Below, piece after piece: positions 24,504-33,628 of a DNA stretch of 64,000 bases. Position 1 is the stretch's first letter; every line of letters begins with the position of its first letter. Under the pieces are notes generated by a model. That model worked only from the letters and a program-made list of their open reading frames with translations. It was not told where the DNA came from and searched no databases. The position numbers and the translations under genes are program-made. Where the stretch lies: contig NZ_SOEZ01000081.1 of the NCBI RefSeq assembly GCF_004402215.1, positions 1 through 64,000 on the forward strand, given 5' to 3'. The stretch is from Cryobacterium tagatosivorans. GTDB taxonomy: Bacteria; Actinomycetota; Actinomycetes; Actinomycetales; Microbacteriaceae.

Positions 24504-25617
24504 CCTGGGCTCCCTGGCGACGCCGGCGTGGCGCCCGCAGGGCGACGGTTTCGTCCGGACCGTTCCAGACCTTCAGGATCGCCCAGGCCACCGCCGCGAT
24601 CGGCACCGCCAGCACGGCTCCGGCGATGCCGCCGAGGATCGTGCCGGCGGTCAGGGCGACGAGGATCACCAGCGGGTGCAGCTTGAGGGACTGGCCCATC
24701 ACCACGGGTTGCAGGAGGTCGCCCTCGAGCTGGTTGACCACAATGACGATGGCCACCACGATGAGGGCGACAACCGGCCCGTTGGCCACGAGGGCGACCA
24801 GGGCGGCGAGGATGCCGGCGACCGTCGCGCCGACCAGGGGGATGAAGGCGGTGAGGAACACGATCACGGCGAGCGGCAGCGCCAGCGGAACCTGGAGGAT
24901 CGCCAGGCCGGCGCCGATCGCCACGGCGTCGACGAGGGCGATGATCGCCGTGCCGCGCACATAGCTGCCGAGAACCCGCGGCGCGGTGTCGCCGATGCGG
25001 CGCATCCGCTCGAGGCGGGCGCCCTGGAAGGGGCGCAGGAGGAACGCCCAGATCTGGTCGGCGTCCTTCAGGAAGAAGAACAAGATGACCGATACGAGCA
25101 GGACCCCGGCGACCGCCTCGGCCGCGGCCGAGACGCCGGCGATCGCACCGGTGCCGAACTCGCTGCTGGTGAGGAAGTCGACGACGGCCGCGCGGGCGGC
25201 CTCGAGCTGGGCCTGGTCGATCGGGATCGGGCCCTCCAGGAGGAGGACCTGCAGCTCGTCCAGCCCGTCGGACCCGGCCTGGGCCAGCTCGCCCCACTGG
25301 GTGCGCACGGCGAGCACGATCAGGGTGATGATCCCGCCGAAGACGAGCACGCCGGCGAGCAGCGTGAGCCAGGTGGCGAGCATGGCCGACAGGCCGCGGC
25401 GGCGCAGCCAGCCAACGAGCGGGGCGATCGCCGCGGCGAGGATCACGGAGATGAGCAGGGGGATCACCACGAGCTTCAACTGCACCAGCCCGAAGACGGC
25501 CACGGCTGCGAGCGCGATCACCAGGAGGATCTGCCCGCTCCGCACGCCGAGGCGCCCCAGGCGGTCGGTCATCAGTGGGTGAATGGACGCCTCGCCGGTG
25601 CTGTCGTCTGATCCCAT
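24496..25617 (-). CDS. AI-2E family transporter
   Basis: A 373-residue membrane protein of the AI-2E (YdiK/TqsA/PerM) family with about eight helices. The family's conserved C-terminal part is present (VNQLEGDLLQPVVMGQSLKLHPLVILVAL). Some relatives export autoinducer-2 and others are Na+/H+ antiporters, so the substrate is open. The ATG at 25617 is favoured over an upstream start because family similarity begins near residue 15. First gene of a two-gene unit with an MFS transporter. Confidence 0.87.
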   Translation of the reverse strand: MGSDDSTGEASIHPLMTDRLGRLGVRSGQILLVIALAAVAVFGLVQLKLVVIPLLISVILAAAIAPLVGWLRRRGLSAMLATWLTLLAGVLVFGGIITLIVLAVRTQWGELAQAGSDGLDELQVLLLEGPIPIDQAQLEAARAAVVDFLTSSEFGTGAIAGVSAAAEAVAGVLLVSVILFFFLKDADQIWAFLLRPFQGARLERMRRIGDTAPRVLGSYVRGTAIIALVDAVAIGAGLAILQVPLALPLAVIVFLTAFIPLVGATVAGILAALVALVANGPVVALIVVAIVIVVNQLEGDLLQPVVMGQSLKLHPLVILVALTAGTILGGIAGAVLAVPIAAVAWAILKVWNGPDETVALRAPRRRRQGAQDA

Positions 25618-25746
25618 ACTGCAACCATAGACAGGCCGCCGCGCGGGCGCGTCCTCCCGCACGGCCTGCCGTGAACTGTCCGTCCGACCGGCCGACCTGC
25701 CCGAACAACCCGAACGGGCAGACCGGCCGGAACGGCCCGAACGGCC

Positions 25747-27006
25747 CTAGCCGAGGACCGCCGCGACGGACTCGTCGATGATCGCGAGCCCGCGGTCGAG
25801 TTCCTCATCGGTGATGGTCAGGGCGGGCAGGATCTTCATGACCTCGCCCTCCGGGCCGGATGTCTCCATCAGGAGGCCGCGGGTGAACGCCTCGGCGCAG
25901 ACCCGGCCGGCCAGGTCGCCGTCGGCGAACTGCAGCCCGCGGGCGAGCCCCCGTCCCTTGACCACGAGCGAGCGCTCCGGGTAGCGGGCGGCGATGGCGG
26001 CAAAGCGTGCCCGCACGGTCTCGCCCCTGGCGATCGTCGAACGCTCCAGCGCGTCATCCGACCAGTAGAGACGGATGGCCTCGGCCGCGGTGGCGAACGC
26101 GGGGCTGATGCCGCGGAAGGTGCCGTTGTGCTCCCCCGGGGCCCAGATGTCCAGTTCCGGCCGGATCAGGGTGAGCGCCATCGGCAGGCCGTAGCCGCTG
26201 ATCGACTTCGACAGGCAGACCATGTCCGGCACGATTCCCGCCTCTTCGAAGCTGAAGAAGCCACCGGTGCGTCCGCAGCCCATCTGCACGTCGTCGAGAA
26301 TCAGCAGCACGCCGTGCCGGGTGCACAGCTCCGACAGCCCGCGCAGCCACTCGGCGCGGGCCGCGTTGATGCCGCCCTCGCCCTGCACCGACTCCACGAT
26401 GACCGCCGCGGGCTTGTCCAGCCCGCTGCCGCTGTCGCCGAGGAGCCGTTCGAGGTAGGCGAAGTCGGCTCCGCCCTCGAGGTAGCCGTCGTAGGGCATC
26501 GGGGTCGTGTGCACGAGGGGCACGCCGGCGCCGCCGCGCTTGAGCGCGTTGCCGGTCACGGCGAGCGCGCCGAGCGTCATCCCGTGGAAGGCGTTCGTGA
26601 AGTTGATGACCCCGGTGCGGCCGGTCACCTTGCGGGCGAGCTTGAGGGCCGCCTCGACGGCGTTCGTGCCGCCGGGGCCGGGGAAGACGACCTTGTAGTC
26701 GAGGTTCCGGGGCTTCAGGATCAGCGCGTCGAAGGTCTCGAGGAAGTCCCGGCGCGCGGTGGTGAACATGTCGAGCGAGTGCATGACCCGGTCGTCGGCC
26801 AGGTAGTCGATCAGGACCTTTTTGAGCCGCGGGTTGTTGTGGCCGTAGTTGAGCGCGCCGGCGCCGGCGAAGAAGTCCAGGTATCCGTTGCCGTCTTCGT
26901 CGTACATGGTGCTGCCGACGGCGCGGTCGAAGACGACCGGCCAGGACCGGGAGTAGCTGCGGACCTGTGACTCTCGCGTGGTGAAGACGTCAGTGATCAT
27001 GGTCAT
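25747..27006 (-). CDS. ectB: Diaminobutyrate-2-oxoglutarate aminotransferase, solitary
   Basis: EctB converts aspartate semialdehyde and glutamate to 2,4-diaminobutyrate, the first step of ectoine synthesis. The 419-residue class III aminotransferase is full length. It has the pyridoxal-phosphate lysine K267 (LSKSISGYG), [18 protein letters not shown], and the EctB-typical opening with [25 protein letters not shown]. The first ATG (27006) follows GGAGG with 7-base spacing. Neither ectA nor ectC is next to it on either side. Diaminobutyrate may therefore feed another product (siderophore, cell-wall peptide) or the other genes are elsewhere. Confidence 0.88.
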   Translation of the reverse strand: MTMITDVFTTRESQVRSYSRSWPVVFDRAVGSTMYDEDGNGYLDFFAGAGALNYGHNNPRLKKVLIDYLADDRVMHSLDMFTTARRDFLETFDALILKPRNLDYKVVFPGPGGTNAVEAALKLARKVTGRTGVINFTNAFHGMTLGALAVTGNALKRGGAGVPLVHTTPMPYDGYLEGGADFAYLERLLGDSGSGLDKPAAVIVESVQGEGGINAARAEWLRGLSELCTRHGVLLILDDVQMGCGRTGGFFSFEEAGIVPDMVCLSKSISGYGLPMALTLIRPELDIWAPGEHNGTFRGISPAFATAAEAIRLYWSDDALERSTIARGETVRARFAAIAARYPERSLVVKGRGLARGLQFADGDLAGRVCAEAFTRGLLMETSGPEGEVMKILPALTITDEELDRGLAIIDESVAAVLG

Positions 27007-27143
27007 GGGAGTTCCTCCGCATTTGGGGTGATGACCCAGCCGACCGGTCTTGTGGAGCGGTTCGGCATCGTGGCCGTCCGGGAATGTTCTTCTTCGAAAG
27101 GTGAGCTCGTGACGACCCGGTCATTGTCGGCATGTGCCCCTTG

Positions 27144-27172
27144 AGCCTATGAAAACGGACGCGTTCTGTAAA
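27144..27172 (-). promoter_or_regulatory. Promoter upstream of ectB
   Basis: The minus strand has TTTACA (27167-27172), 17 bases, and TAGGCT (27144-27149). It would give a 5' leader of about 130 bases. The rest of the 320-base gap (27007-27326) shows no gene. Confidence 0.5.
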
Positions 27173-27326
27173 CTCGGCGCGGGCCGGGCCCCTCGCCCAC
27201 CGCCCGTCGGCCTTCCGGAGGCAATCTGACGCGCCGCCCGGCGAACCGCTTGCACTCCCCCGCCAGGTGGCTAACCTTGGCGTGGGACCGCACGGTCGCC
27301 AGCACCGGAGTCGCCGAGGAGTCGCC

Positions 27327-27641
27327 ATGCCCGAAGATACCGCCCCCGCGACGCCGCCCGTCCCGCCGGGATCCGGGCCGGAATCAGGCCCGTCGTCACC
27401 CTCCCCGTCCGCGCTCGACGAGTGGGTCGTCACCCTCGCGAAGGAGCTCGGGCTTTCGGCCGACGTCGTCGACATCGGGCTCGTGCTCGACCTCGCGCGC
27501 GATGCCGCGCACGGCATCGCCCGGCCGGCGGCCCCGCTGACGACGTTCATCGTCGGCTACGCGGCCGCCCTCGCCGGCGGCTCCCCCGAGGACGTTCGGC
27601 GGATCGCCGCGATCGCCACCCGGCTCGCAACAGCCCCCTAG
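27327..27641 (+). CDS. DUF6457 domain protein
   Basis: A 104-residue cytoplasmic protein. After a Pro/Ser-rich tail it has the DUF6457 core (LDEWVVTLAKELGL ... ARDAAHGIARPAAPLTTFIVGYAAALAGG). This domain is often encoded beside or fused to molybdenum-cofactor guanylyltransferase (MobA). Here it abuts the molybdenum-dependent nitrate reductase cluster, converging on the NasB-like gene with 7 bases between stops, which fits a role in cofactor handling. The molecular function is unknown. The ATG at 27327 follows GAGGAG. Confidence 0.78.
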   Translation: MPEDTAPATPPVPPGSGPESGPSSPSPSALDEWVVTLAKELGLSADVVDIGLVLDLARDAAHGIARPAAPLTTFIVGYAAALAGGSPEDVRRIAAIATRLATAP

Positions 27642-27648
27642 CCCCGGG

Positions 27649-29256
27649 TTATTGGGCGAAGTGGGTGAGGATCTCGCCGATGCGCGTCTTGCAGCCGCCG
27701 CAGCCGGTGCCCGCGCGGGTGGCCGCGCCGATGCAGGCGACGGTCGCGTTGCCCGCCCCGGCCGAATCCGTGATGGCCCCCACGGTGACCCCGTTGCACC
27801 AGCAGACCGTCGCGTCGGGCGCGAACGCGTCGCCGCCGGCCGTCGGCACATAGTCGGGGCCGTCGAAGCGCAGCAGCACCGAGCGGTCGGCGGGCAGCTC
27901 GCTGCCGCGCTCGAACAGCAGGGTGAGTTCGGCCGCCGTTCGCGGCATCCCGACGCAGACGAAACCCTCCAGGATGCCGCCGCGGGTGACCATCTTCACG
28001 TAGCGGCCGTGCTCGGGGTCGGCCCACTGCGAGACGCTCAGCGGTGCGGATGGGCAGTCGCCCGTGTGGGCCTGCGGGCCCTCGGCGTCCCAGGGCTCCG
28101 GGCCGATGTCGCCGGCGGCGACCACGTCGATGCCTTCGGCCTTGAGCATGACCACGTTTGAACGCTGCGGGGCCAGCCCGGCGGTGGAGTCGGACCCGCG
28201 GATCTCGGCCGCGAAGCGGGCCGCGAGCCAGTCGGCCTGCCGCCATCCCGGTCCGACCAGGCCGGAGGGCCCGCCCGACGGCAGCGCGGAGGACGCGCCG
28301 GCCGCCGGTTTCGGCGCGACGTGCGCGCAGTCGCCGATCGCGTAGATGTCCGGATCGTTCCAGCTGCGCAGGTCCTCGTCGACGAGGATGCCGGTCGACA
28401 CCGGCAGGCCGGCGAGGTGGGCGAGTTCCCGGCGGGCGCCGACCCCGCAGGAGAGCAGGAGCAGGTCGCCGTGGATCTGCTTGCCGTCGGCGCAGACCAG
28501 GGCGTCGAAGCGCGCCACCCCGTCGTCGTCCTGGTGGAAGAGCAGGCTTTCCGCGCGGGAGTGGTTGATCATGGTGACGCCGGCCCGCCGGGCGTTCCGG
28601 GCGAGCACGGCGCCACCGCCGCGGTCGAGGTTGCGGCCCATCGGGATGTCGCCGTGGTAGACGACGCTGGCCTCGGCGCCGGCGTTCGCGGCCGCGAGGG
28701 CGATCTCCATCCCGAGCACGCCGGCGCCGAGCACGACGATCCGCCGGGCGGCCTGCACCGCCGCGAGCACCGTGTGCGCGTCGTCCAGGTCGCGGAGCGC
28801 GGTGACCCCCCGGGGAAGCGGGGCCTCGGCCGAGTCGAGCGCGGCGGCATCCGCGGCCGGCATCATCACGTCGCGGCGCAGCCGCTTGACGCCGTCGAGG
28901 GTGGGCACGTTGGCCCGGGCGCCGGTCGCGAGCACGAGCCGGTCGTAGGGCAGCTGCTCGCCCGTGCCCAGGCTGACCGTGCGCCGGCTGCGGTTGACCT
29001 GGGTGACGCTGGTGCCGGTGAGCAGGCGCACCCCGGCGTCCAGGGCCTGGCTGGTGTCGGTGATCTCGAGGTCGTCACGGTTTGCGTGCCCGACCGCGTA
29101 CTCGGCGATCAGCACCCGGTTGTAGGCGTCGGCGGCCTCCGCGCCGACGACGGTGAGGCCGGCCCGGCCATCGCGCACGAGCGGGAGCAGCTCCTCGACG
29201 AAGCGCGCGCCGACCGGCCCGTAACCGACGAGGACGATGCGTTCAGGCACGGGCAC
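27649..29256 (-). CDS. FAD-dependent NAD(P)H oxidoreductase of nitrate assimilation (NasB-like)
   Basis: A 535-residue electron-transfer subunit, probably supplying NasC with electrons from NAD(P)H. The N-terminal FAD/NAD domains (about 5-330: VLVGYGPVGARFVEELL, VLGAGVLGMEIALAAANAGAEASVV) match the flavoprotein half of NirB/NasB. A C-terminal BFD-like [2Fe-2S] domain has C485, C487, C519 and C522. Residues about 345-460 resemble the NasB-type middle domain. It overlaps nasC by 14 bases. It has no siroheme domain, so it is not itself the nitrite reductase; that is NirB at 33629. Confidence 0.87.
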   Translation of the reverse strand: MPVPERIVLVGYGPVGARFVEELLPLVRDGRAGLTVVGAEAADAYNRVLIAEYAVGHANRDDLEITDTSQALDAGVRLLTGTSVTQVNRSRRTVSLGTGEQLPYDRLVLATGARANVPTLDGVKRLRRDVMMPAADAAALDSAEAPLPRGVTALRDLDDAHTVLAAVQAARRIVVLGAGVLGMEIALAAANAGAEASVVYHGDIPMGRNLDRGGGAVLARNARRAGVTMINHSRAESLLFHQDDDGVARFDALVCADGKQIHGDLLLLSCGVGARRELAHLAGLPVSTGILVDEDLRSWNDPDIYAIGDCAHVAPKPAAGASSALPSGGPSGLVGPGWRQADWLAARFAAEIRGSDSTAGLAPQRSNVVMLKAEGIDVVAAGDIGPEPWDAEGPQAHTGDCPSAPLSVSQWADPEHGRYVKMVTRGGILEGFVCVGMPRTAAELTLLFERGSELPADRSVLLRFDGPDYVPTAGGDAFAPDATVCWCNGVTVGAITDSAGAGNATVACIGAATRAGTGCGGCKTRIGEILTHFAQ

Positions 29257-31336
29257 CCGCTTCCTGGAGCGCGCGTACGCGCACCGTCGTCTTCTTGAAT
29301 TCCGGCATCCCCGAGATCGGATCGGTCACATCGTCGGTGAGCAGGTTCGCGCACTCGTCGCCGGCGAAGTGGAACGGCAGGAACACCGTGTCGGCGCGGA
29401 TGTCGGCGCTCGCCTCCGCCCGGCAGCGCACGGTTCCGCGCTCGCTCGAGAGCTCCAGCCAGCCGCCGTCGGCGATTCCCAGCCGGTCGGCGGTCGCCGG
29501 GTGCAGCTGCGCGCGCGCTTCGGGCCGGGCGGTGAGCAGCTCGGCCACCCGCCTCGTCTGGGTGCCCGACTGGTAGTGCTCGAGCAGGCGCCCGGTGATC
29601 AGGGTGAGCGTTCCGCCCACCTGCGCCGGGGCATCCGTGCTGCGAGCCTGCACGGCCACGATCCGCGCGAGGCCGTCGGCGTGCGCGAACCGGTCGAGGA
29701 ACAGCCGCGGCGTGCCGGTCGACCCGGCCGGGTAGGGCCAGTAGGCGGGCTCGTCGGTGTCGAGCAGGCCGTAGCTGAGCCCGGAGTAGTCGGCGGTCCC
29801 GCCGGCGGAGGCCCGGCAGAGTTCGTCGAACACCTCGGCCGGGTTCGCGCTGTAGACGCCGGGCGCGTCCAGCCGCCGGGCCAGCTCGCGGAAGATCCAG
29901 AGTTCGCTCCGCACGCCCGCGGGGGCGTCGACCGCGCGGCGACGACGGATGACGCGGCCCTCGAGCGAGGTCATCGTGCCCTCCTCCTCCGCCCACTGCG
30001 TCACCGGCAGCACGACGTCGGCGAGCGCCGCGGTCTCCGAGAAGAAGAAATCGCAGACCACGAGGAAGTCGAGCGCGGCGATGCCGGCGCGCACCCGGTC
30101 GGCGTTGGGCGCGGAGACGACGACGTTCGACCCGTGCACCAGCAGGCAGCGGATGCCGCCCGGCTCGCCCATCGCCGCGAGAAGTTCCACCGCGGGAAGC
30201 CCCTGCCCGGGGAGGCTGTCCGGGTGCACGCCCCACACCCCGGCGACGTGCGCCCGGGCGGCCGGGTCGGTGATCTTGCGGTAGCCGGGGAGCTGGTCGC
30301 ACTTCTGGCCGTGCTCACGGCCGCCCTGCCCGTTGCCCTGGCCGGTGAGCGTGCCGTAGCCGGAATGCTCCGTGCCGACGAGCCCGAGGATCAGGCTCAG
30401 GTTGATCGCGGCCGTGGCGGTGTCGGTGCCGTCGGCGTGCTGCTCGACCCCGCGACCGGTGAGGATGTACGTGCCCGGCCCCTCGGCGAGCCGGCGGGCG
30501 AGTTCCCGCAGTTGCCAGACCGGGACGCCGGTGTGTTCCTGCACGCGCTCGGTCCACCAGCGGCCGACGCTGCGCCGCAGGGCGTCGAAGCCGACCGTGC
30601 GGCGGGCGACGTAGTCGGTGTCGACGAGCCGCTCGCTGATCACGATGTTGATCAGCCCGAGCAGCAGCACGAGGTCGCTGCCGGGGGTGGGCTGGATGTG
30701 CATCCCCGCCCCGTCGTCGGTGAGCCGGGCGGTGGCCGTGCGGCGAGGGTCGACGACGATGAGGCCGCCGGCCTTCCGGGCCCCGTCGAGGTGGGCGATG
30801 AACGGCGGCATCGTCTGGGCCACGTTCGAGCCGAGGATGAGGATGGTGCGGGCGGCGCCGAGGTCCTCGACCCGGAACGGCAGCCCCCGGTCGAGGCCGA
30901 AGGCGCGGTTGCCGGCCGCGGCCGCGGACGACATGCAGAACCGGCCGTTGTAGTCGATCCGGGAGGAGCCGAGCGCCAGCCTGGCGAACTTGCCGAGCTG
31001 GTAGGCCTTCTCGTTGGTCAGCCCGCCGCCGCCGAAGACGCCCACCGAGTCCGCGCCGTGCTCGGCGCGGCCGGCGGCGAGGCGCCCGGCCACCAGGTCG
31101 AGCGCCTCCTCCCAGGATGCCGGGGCGAACGTGCCGTCCGGCTGGCGCAGCATCGGTTCGAGGATGCGCTCCGGGGAGGAGAGCAGCTCGGCCGAGGTCC
31201 AGCCCTTCTTGCAGAGACCGCCCCGGTTGGTCGGGAACGCACGACCGGCGACGGTGACGCCGCCGACATCCGGTGTCAGCGTCATCGCGCACTGCAGCGC
31301 ACAGTACGGGCAGTGCGTGCTGGTCGCGGGTGTCAT
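29243..31336 (-). CDS. nasC: Assimilatory nitrate reductase catalytic subunit
   Basis: The 697-residue molybdopterin (bis-MGD) enzyme reduces nitrate to nitrite in the cytoplasm. The N-terminal 4Fe-4S motif is C9, C12, C16 and C42. The molybdenum-ligand cysteine is C134 (GRFCMSS). The molybdopterin-binding domain (about 55-550) and the molydop_binding barrel (about 580-690) are in the usual order. There is no Tat signal, which fits the assimilatory NasC/NarB type. The ATG at 31336 follows GGAGAA. It is coupled to the NasB-like gene downstream and lies 115 bases after narK with a palindrome between. Confidence 0.93.
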   Translation of the reverse strand: MTPATSTHCPYCALQCAMTLTPDVGGVTVAGRAFPTNRGGLCKKGWTSAELLSSPERILEPMLRQPDGTFAPASWEEALDLVAGRLAAGRAEHGADSVGVFGGGGLTNEKAYQLGKFARLALGSSRIDYNGRFCMSSAAAAGNRAFGLDRGLPFRVEDLGAARTILILGSNVAQTMPPFIAHLDGARKAGGLIVVDPRRTATARLTDDGAGMHIQPTPGSDLVLLLGLINIVISERLVDTDYVARRTVGFDALRRSVGRWWTERVQEHTGVPVWQLRELARRLAEGPGTYILTGRGVEQHADGTDTATAAINLSLILGLVGTEHSGYGTLTGQGNGQGGREHGQKCDQLPGYRKITDPAARAHVAGVWGVHPDSLPGQGLPAVELLAAMGEPGGIRCLLVHGSNVVVSAPNADRVRAGIAALDFLVVCDFFFSETAALADVVLPVTQWAEEEGTMTSLEGRVIRRRRAVDAPAGVRSELWIFRELARRLDAPGVYSANPAEVFDELCRASAGGTADYSGLSYGLLDTDEPAYWPYPAGSTGTPRLFLDRFAHADGLARIVAVQARSTDAPAQVGGTLTLITGRLLEHYQSGTQTRRVAELLTARPEARAQLHPATADRLGIADGGWLELSSERGTVRCRAEASADIRADTVFLPFHFAGDECANLLTDDVTDPISGMPEFKKTTVRVRALQEAGARA

Positions 31337-31398
31337 GTGTTCTCCATTCGGGGCGCCGGTAGTCGAGACCCGGATATCGAGCCACGGAGGTCGAGCCA

Positions 31399-31445
31399 CG
31401 GAGGTCGAGCCTGTCGAGACCTGGTCTCGACGGGCTCAACCTCCG
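31399..31445. repeat. 23-bp-arm palindrome between narK and nasC
   Basis: CGGAGGTCGAGCCTGTCGAG begins an arm that pairs with its inverse ending at 31445, with two transitions and a one-base centre. Two direct copies of GAGCCACGGAGGTC lie just before it. The GTCGAGACC/GGTCTCGAC core is of the type found many times in intergenic DNA of this bacterial group (from memory). It may act as a 3' end for narK or as an RNA processing site before nasC. Confidence 0.75.
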
Positions 31446-31451
31446 GCGGGG

Positions 31452-32888
31452 TTAGATGCGCTGGCCGGCCACGGACGAGCCGCGGCGCAGGTAGCAGAAC
31501 GCGGTGACGGCCATCATCACCAGGTAGGCGCCGATGAAGCCGTAGATCGCGTCGGAGTAGTCGCCGGTGGTGGTCTTGGACAGGCCGAGCACCTGCGGGA
31601 TGATGAACCCGCCGTAGGCGCCGACCGCCGAGATGATGCCCAGTGCCGCCGCGGTCTTGCGCTGCGTGTTCACATCACCCGAGTTGCGGTGCGCGTCCTG
31701 CACGCCGCTGCGGGCGGCGAAGACGCTCGGGATCATCCGGTAGGTGGAGCCGTTGCCGACGCCGGTGGCGACGAAGATCAGCAGGAAGCTGGCGAGGAAG
31801 GCCCAGAAGTTGCCGAGCGGGAGCACCGCGATGACGACGACCGCGCCGACGGCCATCACACCGAAGGCCGTGATGGTGACGACCGCGCCGCCGAAGCGGT
31901 CGGCGAGCCTGCCGCCGTAGGGCCGGGCCAGCGACCCGACGAGGGCGCCGAGGAAGGCGAGCGATAGCGAGGCGGCGCCGACCTGGAAGCTCGAGTAGGC
32001 GGGGAACTGGTCGGCGATGAGCTTCGGGAAGACGCTGGCGAAGCCGATGAACGAGCCGAAGGTGCCGATGTAGAGCAGGGACAGGATCCACAGGTGCGGC
32101 TCCCGGACCGCGGCGAGCGACGCCTGGAAGTCGGCCTTCGCGTTGGAGAGGTTGTCCATGAACCTCCGGGCCCCCCACATTGCCACGAGGATGAACGGAA
32201 TCCAGATCCAGCCGGCCAGCGACAGGTTGAGGGTGCCGACGGCGCCGAGGGTGATGGCAATCGGCACGATCAGCTGCGAGACGGATGCGCCCAGGTTGCC
32301 GCCGGCCGCGTTGAGCCCGAGCGCCCAGCCCTTCTGGCTCTGCGGGTAGAAGTAGGTGATGTTCGACATCGAGCTGGCGAAGTTGCCTCCGCCGAAGCCG
32401 GCGAGCGCGGCGACGAGCAGCATCACCGGGAAGGGCGTGTTCGGGTTGCCGACGGCCAGGCCGAGCGCGACCGCGGGGATGAGCAGCAGCCCGGCGGAGA
32501 TGATCGTCCAGTTTCGCCCGCCGAGCTTCGGCACCAGGAACGTGTAGGGCAACCGGAGCGTCGCGCCGACGAGGGCCGGCATCGAGATCAGCCAGAAGAT
32601 CTGGCCGGTGTCGAAGGTGAAGCCCGCGGCGGGCAGCTGGACGACGACGATGCTCCAGAGTTGCCAGACGACGAAGCCGAGGAACTCGGCGAAGATGGAC
32701 CATCTCAGGTTGCGGCCGGCTATCGCCTTGCCGCCGCCCTCCCACTGCGCGGTGTCTTCGGGGTTCCAGTTGTCGATCCAGCGGCCGGGCCGGTGTACGA
32801 GCGGCGCTGCGGGCAGGGTGGCGAGGGTATCGGTCGGGGTATCGGTCGGGGAGTCGATCGCGGGCGAAGCGGTCGTTGCGGGTGTCAT
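31452..32888 (-). CDS. narK: Nitrate/nitrite transporter
   Basis: A 478-residue major facilitator with 12 helices after an N-terminal Thr/Pro-rich tail of about 40 residues. The nitrate signature is clear: GFGGGNFASSMSNITYFYPQ in helix 5, and a second Gly-rich segment GVGNGSTYRMIPSVF. It imports nitrate and/or exchanges nitrite. It lies between nirD (upstream) and nasC (downstream) on the same strand. GAGGAG precedes the ATG at 32888. Confidence 0.93.
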   Translation of the reverse strand: MTPATTASPAIDSPTDTPTDTLATLPAAPLVHRPGRWIDNWNPEDTAQWEGGGKAIAGRNLRWSIFAEFLGFVVWQLWSIVVVQLPAAGFTFDTGQIFWLISMPALVGATLRLPYTFLVPKLGGRNWTIISAGLLLIPAVALGLAVGNPNTPFPVMLLVAALAGFGGGNFASSMSNITYFYPQSQKGWALGLNAAGGNLGASVSQLIVPIAITLGAVGTLNLSLAGWIWIPFILVAMWGARRFMDNLSNAKADFQASLAAVREPHLWILSLLYIGTFGSFIGFASVFPKLIADQFPAYSSFQVGAASLSLAFLGALVGSLARPYGGRLADRFGGAVVTITAFGVMAVGAVVVIAVLPLGNFWAFLASFLLIFVATGVGNGSTYRMIPSVFAARSGVQDAHRNSGDVNTQRKTAAALGIISAVGAYGGFIIPQVLGLSKTTTGDYSDAIYGFIGAYLVMMAVTAFCYLRRGSSVAGQRI

Positions 32889-32961
32889 CGGTGTCTCCTC
32901 AGGGTCGGTGCGAGGGCGGAGCTGCGGGGGGTTTGTGCGGGGGCTGTGCGCGGAGGTGCGT

Positions 32962-32996
32962 TCAGGCGTGGCGGGGTGGTCAGGCGTGGCGGGGTG
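32962..32996. repeat. 18-bp duplication of the nirD 3' end
   Basis: TCAGGCGTGGCGGGGTGG is present twice in tandem (32962 and 32980; the second copy is identical over 17 bases). The minus strand therefore repeats the last five codons of nirD with their TGA stop immediately after the gene. Confidence 0.85.
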
Positions 32997-33411
32997 CGCC
33001 GGGGAGGCGCACCTGCACGACCCCGTCGGCGACGCGCACCGGGAAGGTGGCGAGCGAGTAGCCGGGCGAGGTGAAGCACTCCCCCGTTTCGAGGTCGTAG
33101 ACCTGCTTGTGCAGGGGCGAGGCGACGGTGGGGCGGTCGCCCTTCGAGCCGACGATCCCGCGGGACATGACGAAGGAGCCCGTGGCCGGGTCCCGGTTCG
33201 TCACGGCGTACAGGGTGCCGTCGGGCAGGAGGATGAGGGCGAGCTGCAGCCCGTCGACGAGGGCCGCTTCCCCCCAGAGCGGTTCGAGCGCTTCGATCGA
33301 ACACACGCTTGTCCAGCCGGGAGCCCCGGTGGGGGCATCCGGCCGGGATTCGATCAGCGCTGTGGTGTCCAGCAACGCTGTGGTGTTCAGCAGAACTGTG
33401 GTGTTCGGCAC
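32980..33411 (-). CDS. nirD: Nitrite reductase small subunit NirD
   Basis: A 143-residue Rieske-fold subunit of the NAD(P)H nitrite reductase. The core (about 32-138: YAVTNRDPATGSFVMSRGIVGSKGD, ASPLHKQVYDLETGECF) matches NirD, which lacks the Rieske cysteine/histidine ligands. It starts at a GTG (33411) after AGGTGA. The first 20 residues are three six-residue repeats (NTTVLL, NTTALL, DTTALI) outside the family domain. It is divergent from nirB, an unusual split because nirB and nirD usually lie together, and it heads the narK-nasC-nasB unit. Confidence 0.9.
   Translation of the reverse strand: MPNTTVLLNTTALLDTTALIESRPDAPTGAPGWTSVCSIEALEPLWGEAALVDGLQLALILLPDGTLYAVTNRDPATGSFVMSRGIVGSKGDRPTVASPLHKQVYDLETGECFTSPGYSLATFPVRVADGVVQVRLPGAPRHA
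33352..33405 (-). repeat. Three 18-bp tandem repeats in the nirD 5' coding end
   Basis: Three units beginning AACACCACA or GACACCACA follow each other in frame and encode the repeated hexapeptides at NirD residues 3-20. Confidence 0.8.
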
Positions 33412-33491
33412 GGGGTCACCTCGTCTTCCTGGCTTGTCGGGGTTGATTCCCCAACGCTAAGGACGGCGGATTTCGGCCGATCGCGCGGGCC

Positions 33492-33599
33492 GTGACAATC
33501 GCGTAACGAACACCTCACACCGCGCCGGGCGGGGAGTGAGGCCCGCGTCACACATTGTTACGCCGGCGCAATCTCGGGGAAACGCGCCCCTTTTAGGCT
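33492..33599. promoter_or_regulatory. nirD-nirB divergent control region with GlnR-box-like sites
   Basis: GTGAC-AATCGC-GTAAC (33492-33507) fits the actinobacterial GlnR pattern GTnAC-n6-GaAAC with one mismatch. A second element, GTAAC-n5-GTGAC on the minus strand (33547-33561), mirrors it. TAGGCT at 33594-33599 is a possible -10 for nirB without a clear -35. Nitrogen control through GlnR, with the NnaR-like protein at 37379, is likely but inferred. Confidence 0.5.
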
Positions 33600-33628
33600 G
33601 ACGGGACACCGCAACGGAAGGCGCCGCC

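Noticed and set aside
25690-25725. Terminator after ectB (CTGCCCG ... CGGGCAG)
   Set aside because: Only 7 pairs, an 11-base loop and no T tract; too weak to call in GC-rich DNA.
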